From Chamaelirium japonicum (Eukaryota > Streptophyta > Magnoliopsida > Liliales > Melanthiaceae): DNA of 64,000 nt. A program made the position numbers and the translations under genes. This document shows positions 37,619 to 46,245 of the stretch, piece by piece. The notes beneath the pieces were generated by a model. It was not told where the DNA came from and ran no database searches. It was given only the letters and a program-made list of their open reading frames with translations. The stretch is from the NCBI GenBank assembly GCA_947650365.1, contig OX393551.1:94772697-94836696 (forward strand), given 5' to 3'. Position 1 is the stretch's first letter. Each line of letters opens with the position of its first letter.

Positions 37619-37920
37619 ATGTCTTGAATCATTTATGCACATAAATAAATTATTATCCCTAAAAAGTACCAATTGCATGAGTGAATTTAAAATAATTTGC
37701 ACTTACAAAGATTCAGTCAAAGTTTACATGTATGCCAATGTAACTGCAGAGATAGAAATCGAACTCCGTTGGGTGGCATATTGTTGTGTCCACTACAAAT
37801 GTCACATGAGGGAGATATCCCTCTTCCAACGAAGGCACACACCTAGCATGATTAAAAAACAAAATTCGATCATTTAAAATAAAAACAGAGGCTACGTCAT
37901 TACCATGAGAGAGAGAGAGA
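37619..37920. other. Non-satellite interruption at the array's right edge
   Basis: The last monomer stops inside CCGTAT at 37,618. About 300 bp of unrelated, moderately A/T-rich DNA follow and end in a (GA)n tract (37,902-37,920). A monomer fragment then resumes. Neither end shows an obvious TIR, and no gene is recognised. An open frame crossing 37,512-37,877 begins inside the satellite and has no recognisable domain. Confidence 0.6.
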
Positions 37921-37976
37921 GACCATTTACGATCCGATTTACCGATTTAGAGTCTAAGTGTTGGAAAATCATAAGT
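37921..37976 (+). repeat. Detached partial 181-bp monomer
   Basis: GACCATTTACGATCCGATTT ... AGTCTAAGTGTTGGAAAATC ATAAGT matches the 3' third of a monomer. It ends exactly where monomers would continue TTAGCGTG. Beyond it (37,977-38,045) the DNA is ordinary element sequence leading into the second gene. Confidence 0.85.
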
Positions 37977-38052
37977 GTGATAATATGATCTAAACTCAAA
38001 TTAGTAAGATTCATATTTTTTGTTAATATTATAAAGATTAGTAAGTACCTGA

Positions 38053-39557
38053 TCATGAGGATGAGCCACCGCTAGACCGGCTTATGAATTCATAAAATTT
38101 ATGCTCCAGTTCCCTACGAGCTTCTCTTTCCTCATCGAGGGCCTTCTTCTCCGCCTCAACCCTCTGCTCGAGGGCCTGCCTCTGCTCTCGCTCCGCCTAA
38201 ATCCTCTGCTCGAGGGCCTACCTCTGCTCTCACTCCGCGTCTAGCGTAGACTGCAGCTGAGTGATAGCACCGGTCTGGGTGTCCCGTGCCCTCGAGCGCA
38301 TACCCTCTCGTCCAAAGTAGAAGGAGGGCATGACTCCAAGGCCCGTACAGAGGACACGGCCGTGCGTGGCAGGTCTCAGCACAGTATCCATCGCTGAGTC
38401 GACAGATACTGAGCTGGAGAAGGAGCCGGCCTCGCCCGACGGGGTCACCAGAAGTCGCATCCTCTCCTATATAAAAACAACCAATGATATTCAATGATAT
38501 TTTATGGCATATGTATAAGAATATATTAACAGTAATTTAATTACTTACCACTTGCGAGGCAACCCTATCATCCAGAAATGCCCCATCGATACGCCGCCTC
38601 CTAGAGGCCTCAAAAAGGTCAATCCTATTAGGCTCGTGGCCCAAGGACTGTGTCTGTTGGACATATAAAATAAATAGATGAGTTAATATAACATGTATAG
38701 AGCTTTAAATAATAACAATGTTTGTATCATTTACCAGCTGCTGGGCAAGCTGGGGCATGGAGGTCCTCCCCCTCACTGGAGCAGGTATCGTCGAGGCACT
38801 TCTATTCTGCTTGCCTATAGCAGATTTCGCCTGTGTTAATTGATTAAATTTTGAAACATCAATACAAATTTATAGTATAACATTAAAACAAGTACGAATC
38901 AACAAAATTATAATTATACTTGAAAGTGAGGGGTGGCCCAGTGAGCGACCAAAAACTGTAGAACGTGCAGCGGTGGCACGTCTCTCGTCCTGGCCACAGC
39001 CTGTACCTCCTTAGCTGGCTGGCCGACCAGGTAACCGTAGAGCTGGTAGAGCTCGTGACGGTAATCCTTGTACTGCTCACCCATCATCTTCCACAAGTCC
39101 TCCCGATGGGTGTCGGTTTCCATGTTCTCCCATTTAAATTTCTCCTGTAAAATCAATTTAGAAACAAGTCATTTTATCAAATCAAATTATAAAGAAGTAC
39201 GATATTATTCTAAAATGCTTTAATGAAACTAACGTACCAAAAACTGCTGATACATCCTCTCCTTATAGGATGCATCAATGTTCTTCCACTCCCTTAACCC
39301 CACAATCGGGGCATTCCTCTCTTCCCGTACTATAATGCCGACCCACGTGGCGGCGTCAGAAGCGTGGGCGTAGACGCTGTAGCCGAGTGCTAAGCACTGC
39401 TCGAAGCTCCGGAGGCTGCGACCATATCAGGAGCTGGTGTGGAGAGAGGAGCAGCACTACCAGATCCGGACGGCTCAGCCTCGGACCCTGGGGTGGCAGC
39501 CGGAGCGCTCCGAGCTACCCCACCCCTGCCTCTACGAACATATGACCATGATGCCAT
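38053..39557 (-). pseudogene. Second CACTA gene, Transposase_24 (Ptta/En/Spm) type, broken
   Basis: Five exons on the minus strand: 39,557-39,238, 39,144-38,920, 38,830-38,735, 38,653-38,549 and 38,466-38,053. All internal junctions are GT/AG and phase 0. Exon 1 starts with a Ser/Gly/Ala-rich N-terminus (MASWSYVRRGRGGVARS). Its frame breaks near 39,392 (TAG), and the sequence continues in another frame as YAHASDAATWVGIIVREER and REWKNIDASYKERMYQQFL. Exon 2 has KFKWENMETD and EQYKDYRHELYQLYGYL. Exons 3-4 have KQNRSASTIP and EPNRIDLFEASRRRRIDGAFL. Exon 5 has HGRVLCTGLGVMPSFYFGRE, then a Glu/Arg/Gln coiled coil. That coil is cut by TGA 38,232, TAG 38,220 and TAG 38,199, and a final TGA lies at 38,055. 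The intact length would have been about 385 residues. In En/Spm elements the second protein is a DNA-binding partner of the transposase; the same role here is inference. Confidence 0.8.
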
Positions 39558-39559
39558 CT

Positions 39560-39850
39560 GAAACAGTTTAATTTACATATGAAACAGTAAGATTTACATA
39601 TGAAACAATATGAAACAGTTTGATTTACATATGAAACAATAAGATTTACATATGAAACAATATGAAACACTTTGATTTACATATAAAACAGTATGATTTA
39701 TGAAATAATATGAAACAATTTGATTTACATATGAAACGGTATGATTTACATATAAAACAGTATAAATTAATATGATATACATATGAAACAATATGATTTA
39801 TATATGAAACAATTTGATTTAAATATGAAACAATTTGATTTACATACAGT
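39560..39850 (-). repeat. 21-22 bp minisatellite between the two CACTA genes
   Basis: About 12-13 units of the type ATGAAACAATTTGATTTACAT, with variants such as ATGAAACAGTAAGATTTACA and some half units. It fills almost the whole interval between the TNP2 stop (39,851) and the start codon of the second gene (39,557). Open frames through it are translations of the repeat. Confidence 0.85.
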
Positions 39851-42800
39851 CTAGTCATTTTCTGTCTCATCTCTGTCACTCTCATCGCTTCCCTCTTCTA
39901 TGATTTCATCTGCATTCGCTGTCCAGTTTATATTGTCGACATCTTTATTTTCGTCGTGCACTGCATCGACAATGATTATCTCATCATTCTGGTATGCATC
40001 CAAATCATCATCGACGACCCCTGCATCCTTATCTCCCATGTCATAAAAATCTCTGGGTGGTGACCTGACTACAATTTGCCAACCTGGAGAGGTATTATCC
40101 GGTGCATAAAATATCTGTTGCGCTTGAGAGGCAAGAATGAATGGATCTTCATATTGGGTATTCAATCTCTTGCCAGTGTTGATGCTGATAAAACCGTATT
40201 TATCGACATTATAACCAGTCCCACGATTATTAACATCATACGAATCGCATTTGAATAATACAATCTGATTTTGGCCAAGGAATTTAATCTCGAGAATCTC
40301 GTTGAGGACGCCGTAGAAGTCGATATTTTCTAATTCTTCTTGCTCACCGTTGACGACAACCCCACTATTTTGGGTTCTTCGTGATTTTTCACTATCTTTT
40401 GTCCGAAATCTATAATCGTTCACGATATAACCATCGTACGATATTGCGTCTTGCAAAGGACTACAAGATAAGCGCCAGAGATCCTCATTCATCAACGGAT
40501 CGTGGTTGTCGTGCAGCTCTTGTGCCTATAATAACCACATGACATTCATGATATGAACACATAATTATTGTTCGGTAATGGATGTCAATGAAATTCAGTA
40601 ATGATGTGAATACTTACGTATTTCTCGAAAAACGATGGGAATTCACGATCATGAATTTGGGGAGCATTTCGAGTACCCCGATTATTAATGATGGTTTTAT
40701 GCTTCCTGTTTTACAAGTTATGAATTAGATTATAATTAGCACATATACTTAATGATGGACTGAAAGAATGAGTAAATGATCGTAAAATGCTTACTCAATG
40801 AATGGCCGCACTTCATCACATTGGTGCAACACGTACATATGTGCTTGTTGAATCTCATCTACAGACAATCGATGGGTTTTGCCTCCTCCTACAGGTCCAC
40901 CCATTTCGGCAAATATAGACAGACCCCCATCGAAGTCTATTGGACCACCGTCATAGTTCCGCTCTAGTTGATTGAATCGCGTGTCTATACCATGTAGGTA
41001 ATTTGAGCAGAATGTTAGACATTCTTCTGCTAGGTATCCTTCAGCAATTGATCCCTCCGGATGACTTTTATTACGAACATATGATTTCAATGTTCACAAG
41101 TACCTAATTTGAGAAAAATATATTTGGATGAATATATCAAGAACGATTAAATACATTGTGCGAATGAGACGAGACGATTACCTCTCGATAAAATACATCC
41201 AGCGGTAATGAACTGGGCCGCCGAGTTTGGCCTCATTTGCCAAGTGAACGGTCAAATGCACCATGACATCAAAGAAGGAAGGTGGAAATATCATCTCTAG
41301 CTTGCACAATGTGAGTGCAATATCCCTCTCCATCTGTTCAAGTTGGTCCACTCTAAGTACCTTCGAGCACAACTATCTGAAAAAAGTGCTGAGCTCAATT
41401 AACAGACCGGACACCTGTTCCGTTAAATTCCCACGTATAACAAGAGATAACAATCGCTGCATAAGAACATGACAATCGTGGCTCTTTAATCCAGACAACT
41501 TCCGACCGTTCTCTTGCACGCATCGTGCGATATTCGAAGAATAACCGTCTGGCGTTTTCACAGACCGTAGGAACGCACATAAGGCTGCCTTTTGCTGTGA
41601 GCTCATGGTGTAGCATGCAACTGGCAACACATACTTATCCCCAATCTCTTGGGGATGAAGTGGTTTTCGGATACCCAACTCCTTAAGATCGAGACGAGAT
41701 TTAAGATTATCCTTCGTCTTATCGTCGAGATTCAGCAGTGTTCCTATAATGTTGTCACACACATTTTTCTCGATATGCATGACATCCAAGTTATGCCGCA
41801 AGAGTAGGCTGCTCCAGTACGGTAGTTTAAAGAAAATACTCTTCTTCTTCCAGTTATGCTCACGCGTAGAATCTTCATGCGTTCTCTTCTTTTTACCTTT
41901 CCCAAGTGCCACGGTATCAAGCTGATCCAATTCGCACAAGACTTCTACCCCCGAAAGCTGCTCCGGGGCCTTTGCAAGTTCCTTCTTGCCGTTGAAAGCT
42001 CTTTTGTTCTGCCTCCACTTATGGCCGTCAATAAGGAATCTTCGATGGCCCATATAACAGAACTTGCCTCCGTTCTTCAACCGTAATGAATCTGTCTCCT
42101 TATTGCATGTAGGGCACGCCAATTTTCCTTTAGTACTCCACCCGGATAAGTTAGCATATGCAGGAAAATCGTTGATGGTCCATAGAAGTGCCGCATGTAT
42201 CCGAAAATTCTAGTGCAACGAGGCATCATACGTATCGGCTCCAACTTCCCATAACTCGTTCAACTCCTCAATCAACGGCTGCAAGTAAACGTCAATATCA
42301 TTACCAGGCGACCTGGGTCCGAGAATGAGCAAGGAGAGCATTGTGTATGGCTTTTTTAAGCACATCCAGGGAGGCAAATTATATGGAACTAGGACAACTG
42401 GCCAAATACTGTACGACACACTCATATTCCCAAAGGGATTGAAGCCATCGCTAGCAAGCCCTAACCTGACATTGTGAACTTCACATGCGAATTCAGGATA
42501 GGTATGATCAAAATCTTTCCACGTCAGAGAATCGGCCGGATGTCTCATAATCCCGTCATCTGTACGTTCTCGTGCATGCCACCTCATGTGCTCAGTAGTC
42601 TTCGATGACATAAACAACCTCTGAAGCTTGTCCCTAAGCGGGAAGTATAGGAGAACCTTTTCAGATATATTTTTCTTCCTTCGACTGGTACTAGACTCGG
42701 CATCCGTCTCTTTATATCTCGTTGCTCCGCATATGTGGCATGACCGTGCATGTTCGTACTCTTTCCGGTACAATATACAATCGTTCACGCATGCATCAAT

Positions 42801-43451
42801 TTTCTCATAACCCAGACCGAGATCTTTAATTGTCTTCTTCACCTCGTAGAATGATTTCGGTACTATCTTACCCATAGGAAAAGCTTCTTTCAGCAACTCT
42901 ACCAACATATTAAATGACTTATTACTCCAACAATTGAGGCACTTCAAATGAAGAAGCTTTACAGTGAAAGAGAGTTTTGAAAATTTCTCACACCCCGGGT
43001 ATAGAGGTTGTTCGGCATCTTTAAGCAATCTGTAGAACTTGTCCGCTTCGATATTGGGCTGATCACCTGATGGTGCTTCCGTGCCTATTCCACCTTGCAA
43101 ATCATGTATCATACCCTGCATGTCATCGTCATCGTCTGTATTAATATTATCATCAGCGATCACTGTGTTTGAAGTTTCACCATGAGCTGCCATGGGGACT
43201 ATATCTAGCTCCTCACCGTGCGAGAACTAACGGGTATAGCTAATGTCAATGCCACGCATTACCAGATCAACCTCATATTCCTCTCGAACCTTCCTAATCA
43301 CCCTTCCGCAGTCTATACAGGGACACACAATTTTTCCATCAAGCGGTGCAAGACGCTCAAATGCAAAATCCAGAAATTTCCTGACTCCTTCTCTGTACTC
43401 TTGGCTCATACGATTCGAATTACGCATCCAACTCTTATCGATCGAAGACAT
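39851..43451 (-). pseudogene. TNP2-like CACTA transposase with four in-frame stops
   Basis: Exons 43,451-41,182, 41,103-40,795, 40,705-40,618 and 40,525-39,851 join at GT/AG sites and total 3,342 nt, one frame of 1,113 residues. Domains in order: transposase-associated N-terminus (DKSWM, EYREGVRKFLDFAF, CPCIDCG); Transposase_21/TNP2 core (HICGATRYK, MRWHARER, LGLASDGFNPFG with Asp at about 335, PGNDIDVYLQPLIEEL with Asp at 385/387, WTINDFPAYANLSGWSTKGK, CPTCNK, LDVMHIEKNVCDN); DUF4218 (FPPSFFDVMVHLTVHL, SYVRNKSHPEGSIAEGYLAE); DUF4216 (DFYGVLNEILEIKF, FKCDSYD); and an acidic tail. Stops lie at 43,229-43,227 (TAG, Trp expected), 42,212-42,210 (TAG), 41,375-41,373 (TAG) and 41,096-41,094 (TGA). 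No frameshift is visible. The enzyme would cut and move the element; this copy cannot make it whole. Confidence 0.92.
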
Positions 43452-43520
43452 CTTCGTCTATCTGGCTATACAACACCTGAAGTAATTTCAAACAATGTTA
43501 TAAGACTACGCACAAATTCG

Positions 43521-43556
43521 GTTTCGGTTCCCGGGTATGGAACACGGAACCGAAAC
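43521..43556. repeat. Perfect 11-bp stem-loop
   Basis: GTTTCGGTTCC at 43,521-43,531 and its exact complement GGAACCGAAAC at 43,546-43,556, with a 14-nt spacer. It lies 70 bp upstream of the TNP2 start codon. Function unknown. Confidence 0.85.
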
Positions 43557-44338
43557 ATCTACAGGCCTTTAAAACTCAAGGATAAACACAAGACAGTAAT
43601 AATACTCGCAATTCTATATCAATGGATAAGACCTAAGAATACCATGGAAAATTAGAATGAGAGAATTGATCGCGATTCTCTAGGTCATTCTAAAAGAACC
43701 CCAAATATTACCAAGAAGAGTAGGAAAAGATGGACTATACTTAGGGCAATAATTGCCCAATAGTGAAGTAGTTAAGTAGTGATTACTTCACGACTTCTTG
43801 CATGCTTTATAGGAACTATAAGTCATGTTTTAATCGCGACTAATTCAGGAATAGAAAGATTAAAGTAGATTGTTGATAGCTTAAATAATTTTTATAAAGT
43901 TAAAAGTTTAGAAGCAAAACAAGAATAGAAATATTAGAAAAATAATCATGCTGGTTTTCTTGTTTCTTAGCCTACTTGATCAAATTTCCTTTTTTCCGCT
44001 TAAACCAATTGGAAAAGAGCATGGGTTGAGATATTTGTGGTTTAACTTAGTTTACGTATGTAATATGTATTGATCCAGCAATTTCTTCATTGCCCATTTG
44101 TCAAGGTGATTGATTTCCTATCTTACAAATGTGTATATGCTTCAGGAATTCTTCCCATTGGTAAAGAAGGATTTCTTGCGTCAAATGTTGCATCTTATGA
44201 TTTGTATGTTCATGTGACACTACCAGCACAATAAGGACATTGTCTATATTCTTCATAGATCTCTTTACAATATTCTCTATATAACTATATTCTTTCTTTA
44301 CAACATTCTCTCTCTACAGTACAAAGCTAAACATAATC

Positions 44339-44346
44339 CTAATACC
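44339..44346 (+). repeat. Left 8-bp target-site duplication of the hAT element
   Basis: CTAATACC, identical to 45,228-45,235. An 8-bp duplication is the hallmark of hAT insertion. Confidence 0.9.
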
Positions 44347-45227
44347 CATGGACGGATCTAGGTAAGGCCCAGGGGGGGCAGCTGCCCCCCTGGAATTTGG
44401 GTTTCATTATAGATAGTCCTGTGTGGGATTTTCTTTCCCTCTTTTATGGCCTTGTGTGCTCTCTCCTTGCCCCCCTTGAGACACTAGAGCACCATCCGAG
44501 AGGTTGCAGTAGCAGTCGGGTGTGATTAACCTATTGGATCTTCACCCGCACATTTGAATGAACCGTTTGACAAGTATGGAATGAACATTATTTGGCTCCA
44601 ATAGCTGCTGAGCAACGAGCTCCAACAGATGATGTGGGGTCCATATTATTATTTTAAACTCAAAGCTTTTTTATAATGATTTATCTTATGATAGTGGAGT
44701 AAGGTCCAATCACGAGATCTTGGATCAAGGAGAAGCGCCACCCATATTGATCTCTCCGACGGACAGAGCAGACAAACCTAATGGGAAAAAAAAAACCCCT
44801 TACCCAGCTCATAATGTTGCATAAATTTGCTAATTTGCCAAGGTCAGTAAATAGTAATTGTAAATATGAAATTAGTCTATAAAGAAGGAGCACAATTATA
44901 AAATAAATTTATATTTTATTGAATAAATTGGTAGGGGTCCATGCCAAACCCTCCTCCACTGAAGATTGATTTCTCAAAAGAAGAAAAAAAATACAGCACC
45001 ATTATAACAATATTTTTAAAAATATTATTGTATAAGATAAAGAAAAAACCAAATCATTTATTCTCGAGTCCTTACAGCAGCCAACATGAGCACTTTAGAA
45101 CACATTTTGTCATTTATATCACAGATAAGTATAAAAAAATATTAAAAATATTAGTTGATTATCACTTGAGAATTCATCTAATTTTACACTTTGCCCCCCC
45201 TATGAAAAATTTCTGGCTCCGCCACTG
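44347..45227. mobile_element. Non-autonomous hAT element, 881 bp
   Basis: The left end is CATGGACGGATCTAGG. The right end, reverse-complemented, is CAGTGGCGGAGCCAGA. Both lead into G-runs (AGGGGGGGCAGCTG; the right inner end is TAGGGGGGGCAAAG). Termini of the CAGTGGCGGAGCCAG...GGGGGGGC form are familiar in plant hAT elements. Perfect 8-bp CTAATACC duplications flank it. The inside has no transposase domain that I recognise and no long frame. It sits in the CACTA element between the TNP2 gene and the 5' terminus, so it inserted after that element was assembled. Confidence 0.85.
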
Positions 45228-45235
45228 CTAATACC
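45228..45235 (+). repeat. Right 8-bp target-site duplication of the hAT element
   Basis: CTAATACC, an exact match to 44,339-44,346. Confidence 0.9.
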
Positions 45236-45507
45236 TAAGATCTACATGCCATGGGAGGAGGAGGAGCTCACCGGGGGGAGGAGGAGGAGGAGGATCTCAC
45301 CGGCCGGAGCCCACGAGGAGGAGGAGAAGCTTGCCGCCGATCGATCGGTCGGCCGGAGGGACGCGACGCGAGGGAGGCCGGGGAGGGGGGGAGGGAGGCC
45401 GGGGACGGGGGGAGATTGAGAGAGAGAGAGAGAGAGAGAGGGGCGGGGAGGGGATTAGATCGAAACAGAACTAGGGGGGGGATCGCTGAATCTAATTTAA
45501 CACAGGG
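45236..45507. other. GC-rich purine stretch with (GA)n, CACTA 5' region
   Basis: GGAGGAGGAG, GGCCGGGGAGGGGGGGAGGG and a (GA)n tract at about 45,417-45,441 make this the most GC-rich part of the window. An open plus-strand frame through it (45,251-45,676) is low-complexity Gly/Arg/Glu running into the subterminal repeats, and I do not treat it as a gene. It may be the 5' untranslated region of the transposase transcript. Confidence 0.4.
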
Positions 45508-46150
45508 TTTTTACCGACGGAACTTTTTACTTCCGTCAGTAAAAATAATTTTTACCGACGGTACCATAACGTCCGTCGGTACAAAGCGACGACGATTCAC
45601 AGGGTTCCATTTTTTTTCCAGAGACTCGGTTTTTACCCTGAGTTTCGTCGTGGCCTTTGTACCGACGGATATTTAATTTCCGTCAGCATAATGGATTTAT
45701 ACCGACGGATAAATAAAGTCCGTCGGTACAAAGCAACGACGAAACACAGGGTTCCATTTTTTCCAGAGACTCGGTTTTTACCCTGAGTTTCGTCGTGACC
45801 TTTTTACCGATGGACTTTATTTATCCGTCGGTAGAAAGACATTATGCCGATGATATTAAATTTCCGTCGGTACAATGTACCGACGGAAATATATTCGTCG
45901 GTATAAAGTAATGTCTTGACTTTATACCGACAGACAATATTTTCCTATCGGTATAAATTCATTTTACCGACGGAATTTATAATTCCGTCGGTATAAACCA
46001 TTGTGCCGACGAATTATATTTGACCGTCGGTAATAAATGTGCATAAAGAATTAAAAAAATCGAAGTTATAATACCGACGGAAATTATTTACACCATCGGT
46101 AAAAAGTATATTATTACTGACGGTAGTTAAAATGTCCGTCGGTAAAGAAC
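45508..46150. repeat. Right subterminal repeats (ACCGACGG/CCGTCGGT pairs)
   Basis: About 20-25 copies of ACCGACGG, CCGTCGGT or one-base variants in alternating orientation, forming palindromes such as ACCGACGGAATTTATAATTC. They are the counterpart of 25,228-25,680 and are denser than it. Spacing is 15-45 bp. Confidence 0.85.
45587..45800. repeat. Duplicated hairpin block inside the right subterminal region
   Basis: A block of about 70 bp at 45,587 (CGACGATTCACAGGGTTCCA ... GAGTTTCGTCGTGGCC) recurs at about 45,730 (CGACGAAACACAGGGTTCCA ... GAGTTTCGTCGTGACC). Each has complementary ends (CGACGAAAC...GTTTCGTCG, with AGGGT...ACCCT inside) and could fold as a stem. The two are about 143 bp apart. 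Confidence 0.8.
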
Positions 46151-46167
46151 CTATTTCTTGTAGTCGC
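46134..46167 (-). repeat. Right terminal inverted repeat of the CACTA element
   Basis: The reverse complement reads GCGACTACAAGAAATAGG, then TTCTTTACCGACGGAC. It matches the usual CACTACAAGAAA start apart from the first bases, and is better preserved than the left end. Confidence 0.8.
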
Positions 46168-46245
46168 GCTTACCCTATAAATAATATACAGCCCTTTTAG
46201 GTTATGGCACATTTGAAGGCTCTCTCTTTCTCCCATCTCATAACA
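46168..46245 (+). mobile_element. Right half of the LTR split by the CACTA insertion
   Basis: Starts with the repeated GCTTA, continues CCCTATAAATAATATACAGC and ends CATCTCATAACA at 46,245. It is followed by the PBS CGTTATCAGCACAA at 46,246-46,259. It completes the left half at 25,121-25,205. Confidence 0.85.

Larger units (their letters stand above)
43452..44346 (-). other. 5' flank of the TNP2 gene
   Basis: No recognisable coding sequence. It probably holds the 5' UTR or promoter of the transposase gene, but I cannot place a TATA box with confidence. A perfect 11-bp stem-loop lies at 43,521-43,556. The region is cut off from the element's 5' end by the hAT insertion at 44,347. Confidence 0.4.
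25206..46167 (-). mobile_element. CACTA (En/Spm) transposon of about 21 kb carrying a satellite array
   Basis: The ends are CTACAAAAAAAATAG... and ...CTATTTCTTGTAG, imperfect inverted repeats of the CTACAAGAAATAGG type, each followed inward by inverted ACCGACGG motifs. The genes read on the minus strand, so the right end is 5'. In that direction the order is: right subterminal repeats, GC-rich stretch, hAT insertion, TNP2 pseudogene, Transposase_24 pseudogene, 181-bp satellite array, left subterminal repeats. The usual CACTA target duplication is 3 bp. Here a 5-bp GCTTA overlap is visible, so the exact boundary is uncertain by 2-4 bp. Both terminal CACTA bases are degenerate (AGCTACAA, GACTACAA), and both genes are broken, so the copy is not autonomous now. 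Confidence 0.88.

Noticed and set aside
37512-37877. 121-codon plus-strand frame at the array edge
   Set aside because: It starts inside the satellite, crosses the array border and has no recognisable domain.
38156-38494. 112-codon frame over the last exon of the second CACTA gene in another frame
   Set aside because: It overlaps exon 5, whose reading matches the Transposase_24 family in the other frame. Its Arg/Ala/Gly-rich end comes from the repeated coiled-coil codons read out of frame.
40776-43655. Plus-strand frames opposite the TNP2 gene (for example 43,218-43,655 and 41,856-42,086)
   Set aside because: They are shadows of the minus-strand transposase and have no family resemblance.
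45251-45676. 141-codon plus-strand frame in the GC-rich CACTA region
   Set aside because: Low-complexity Gly/Glu/Arg, antisense to the CACTA genes, and it runs into the subterminal repeats. More likely untranslated DNA.
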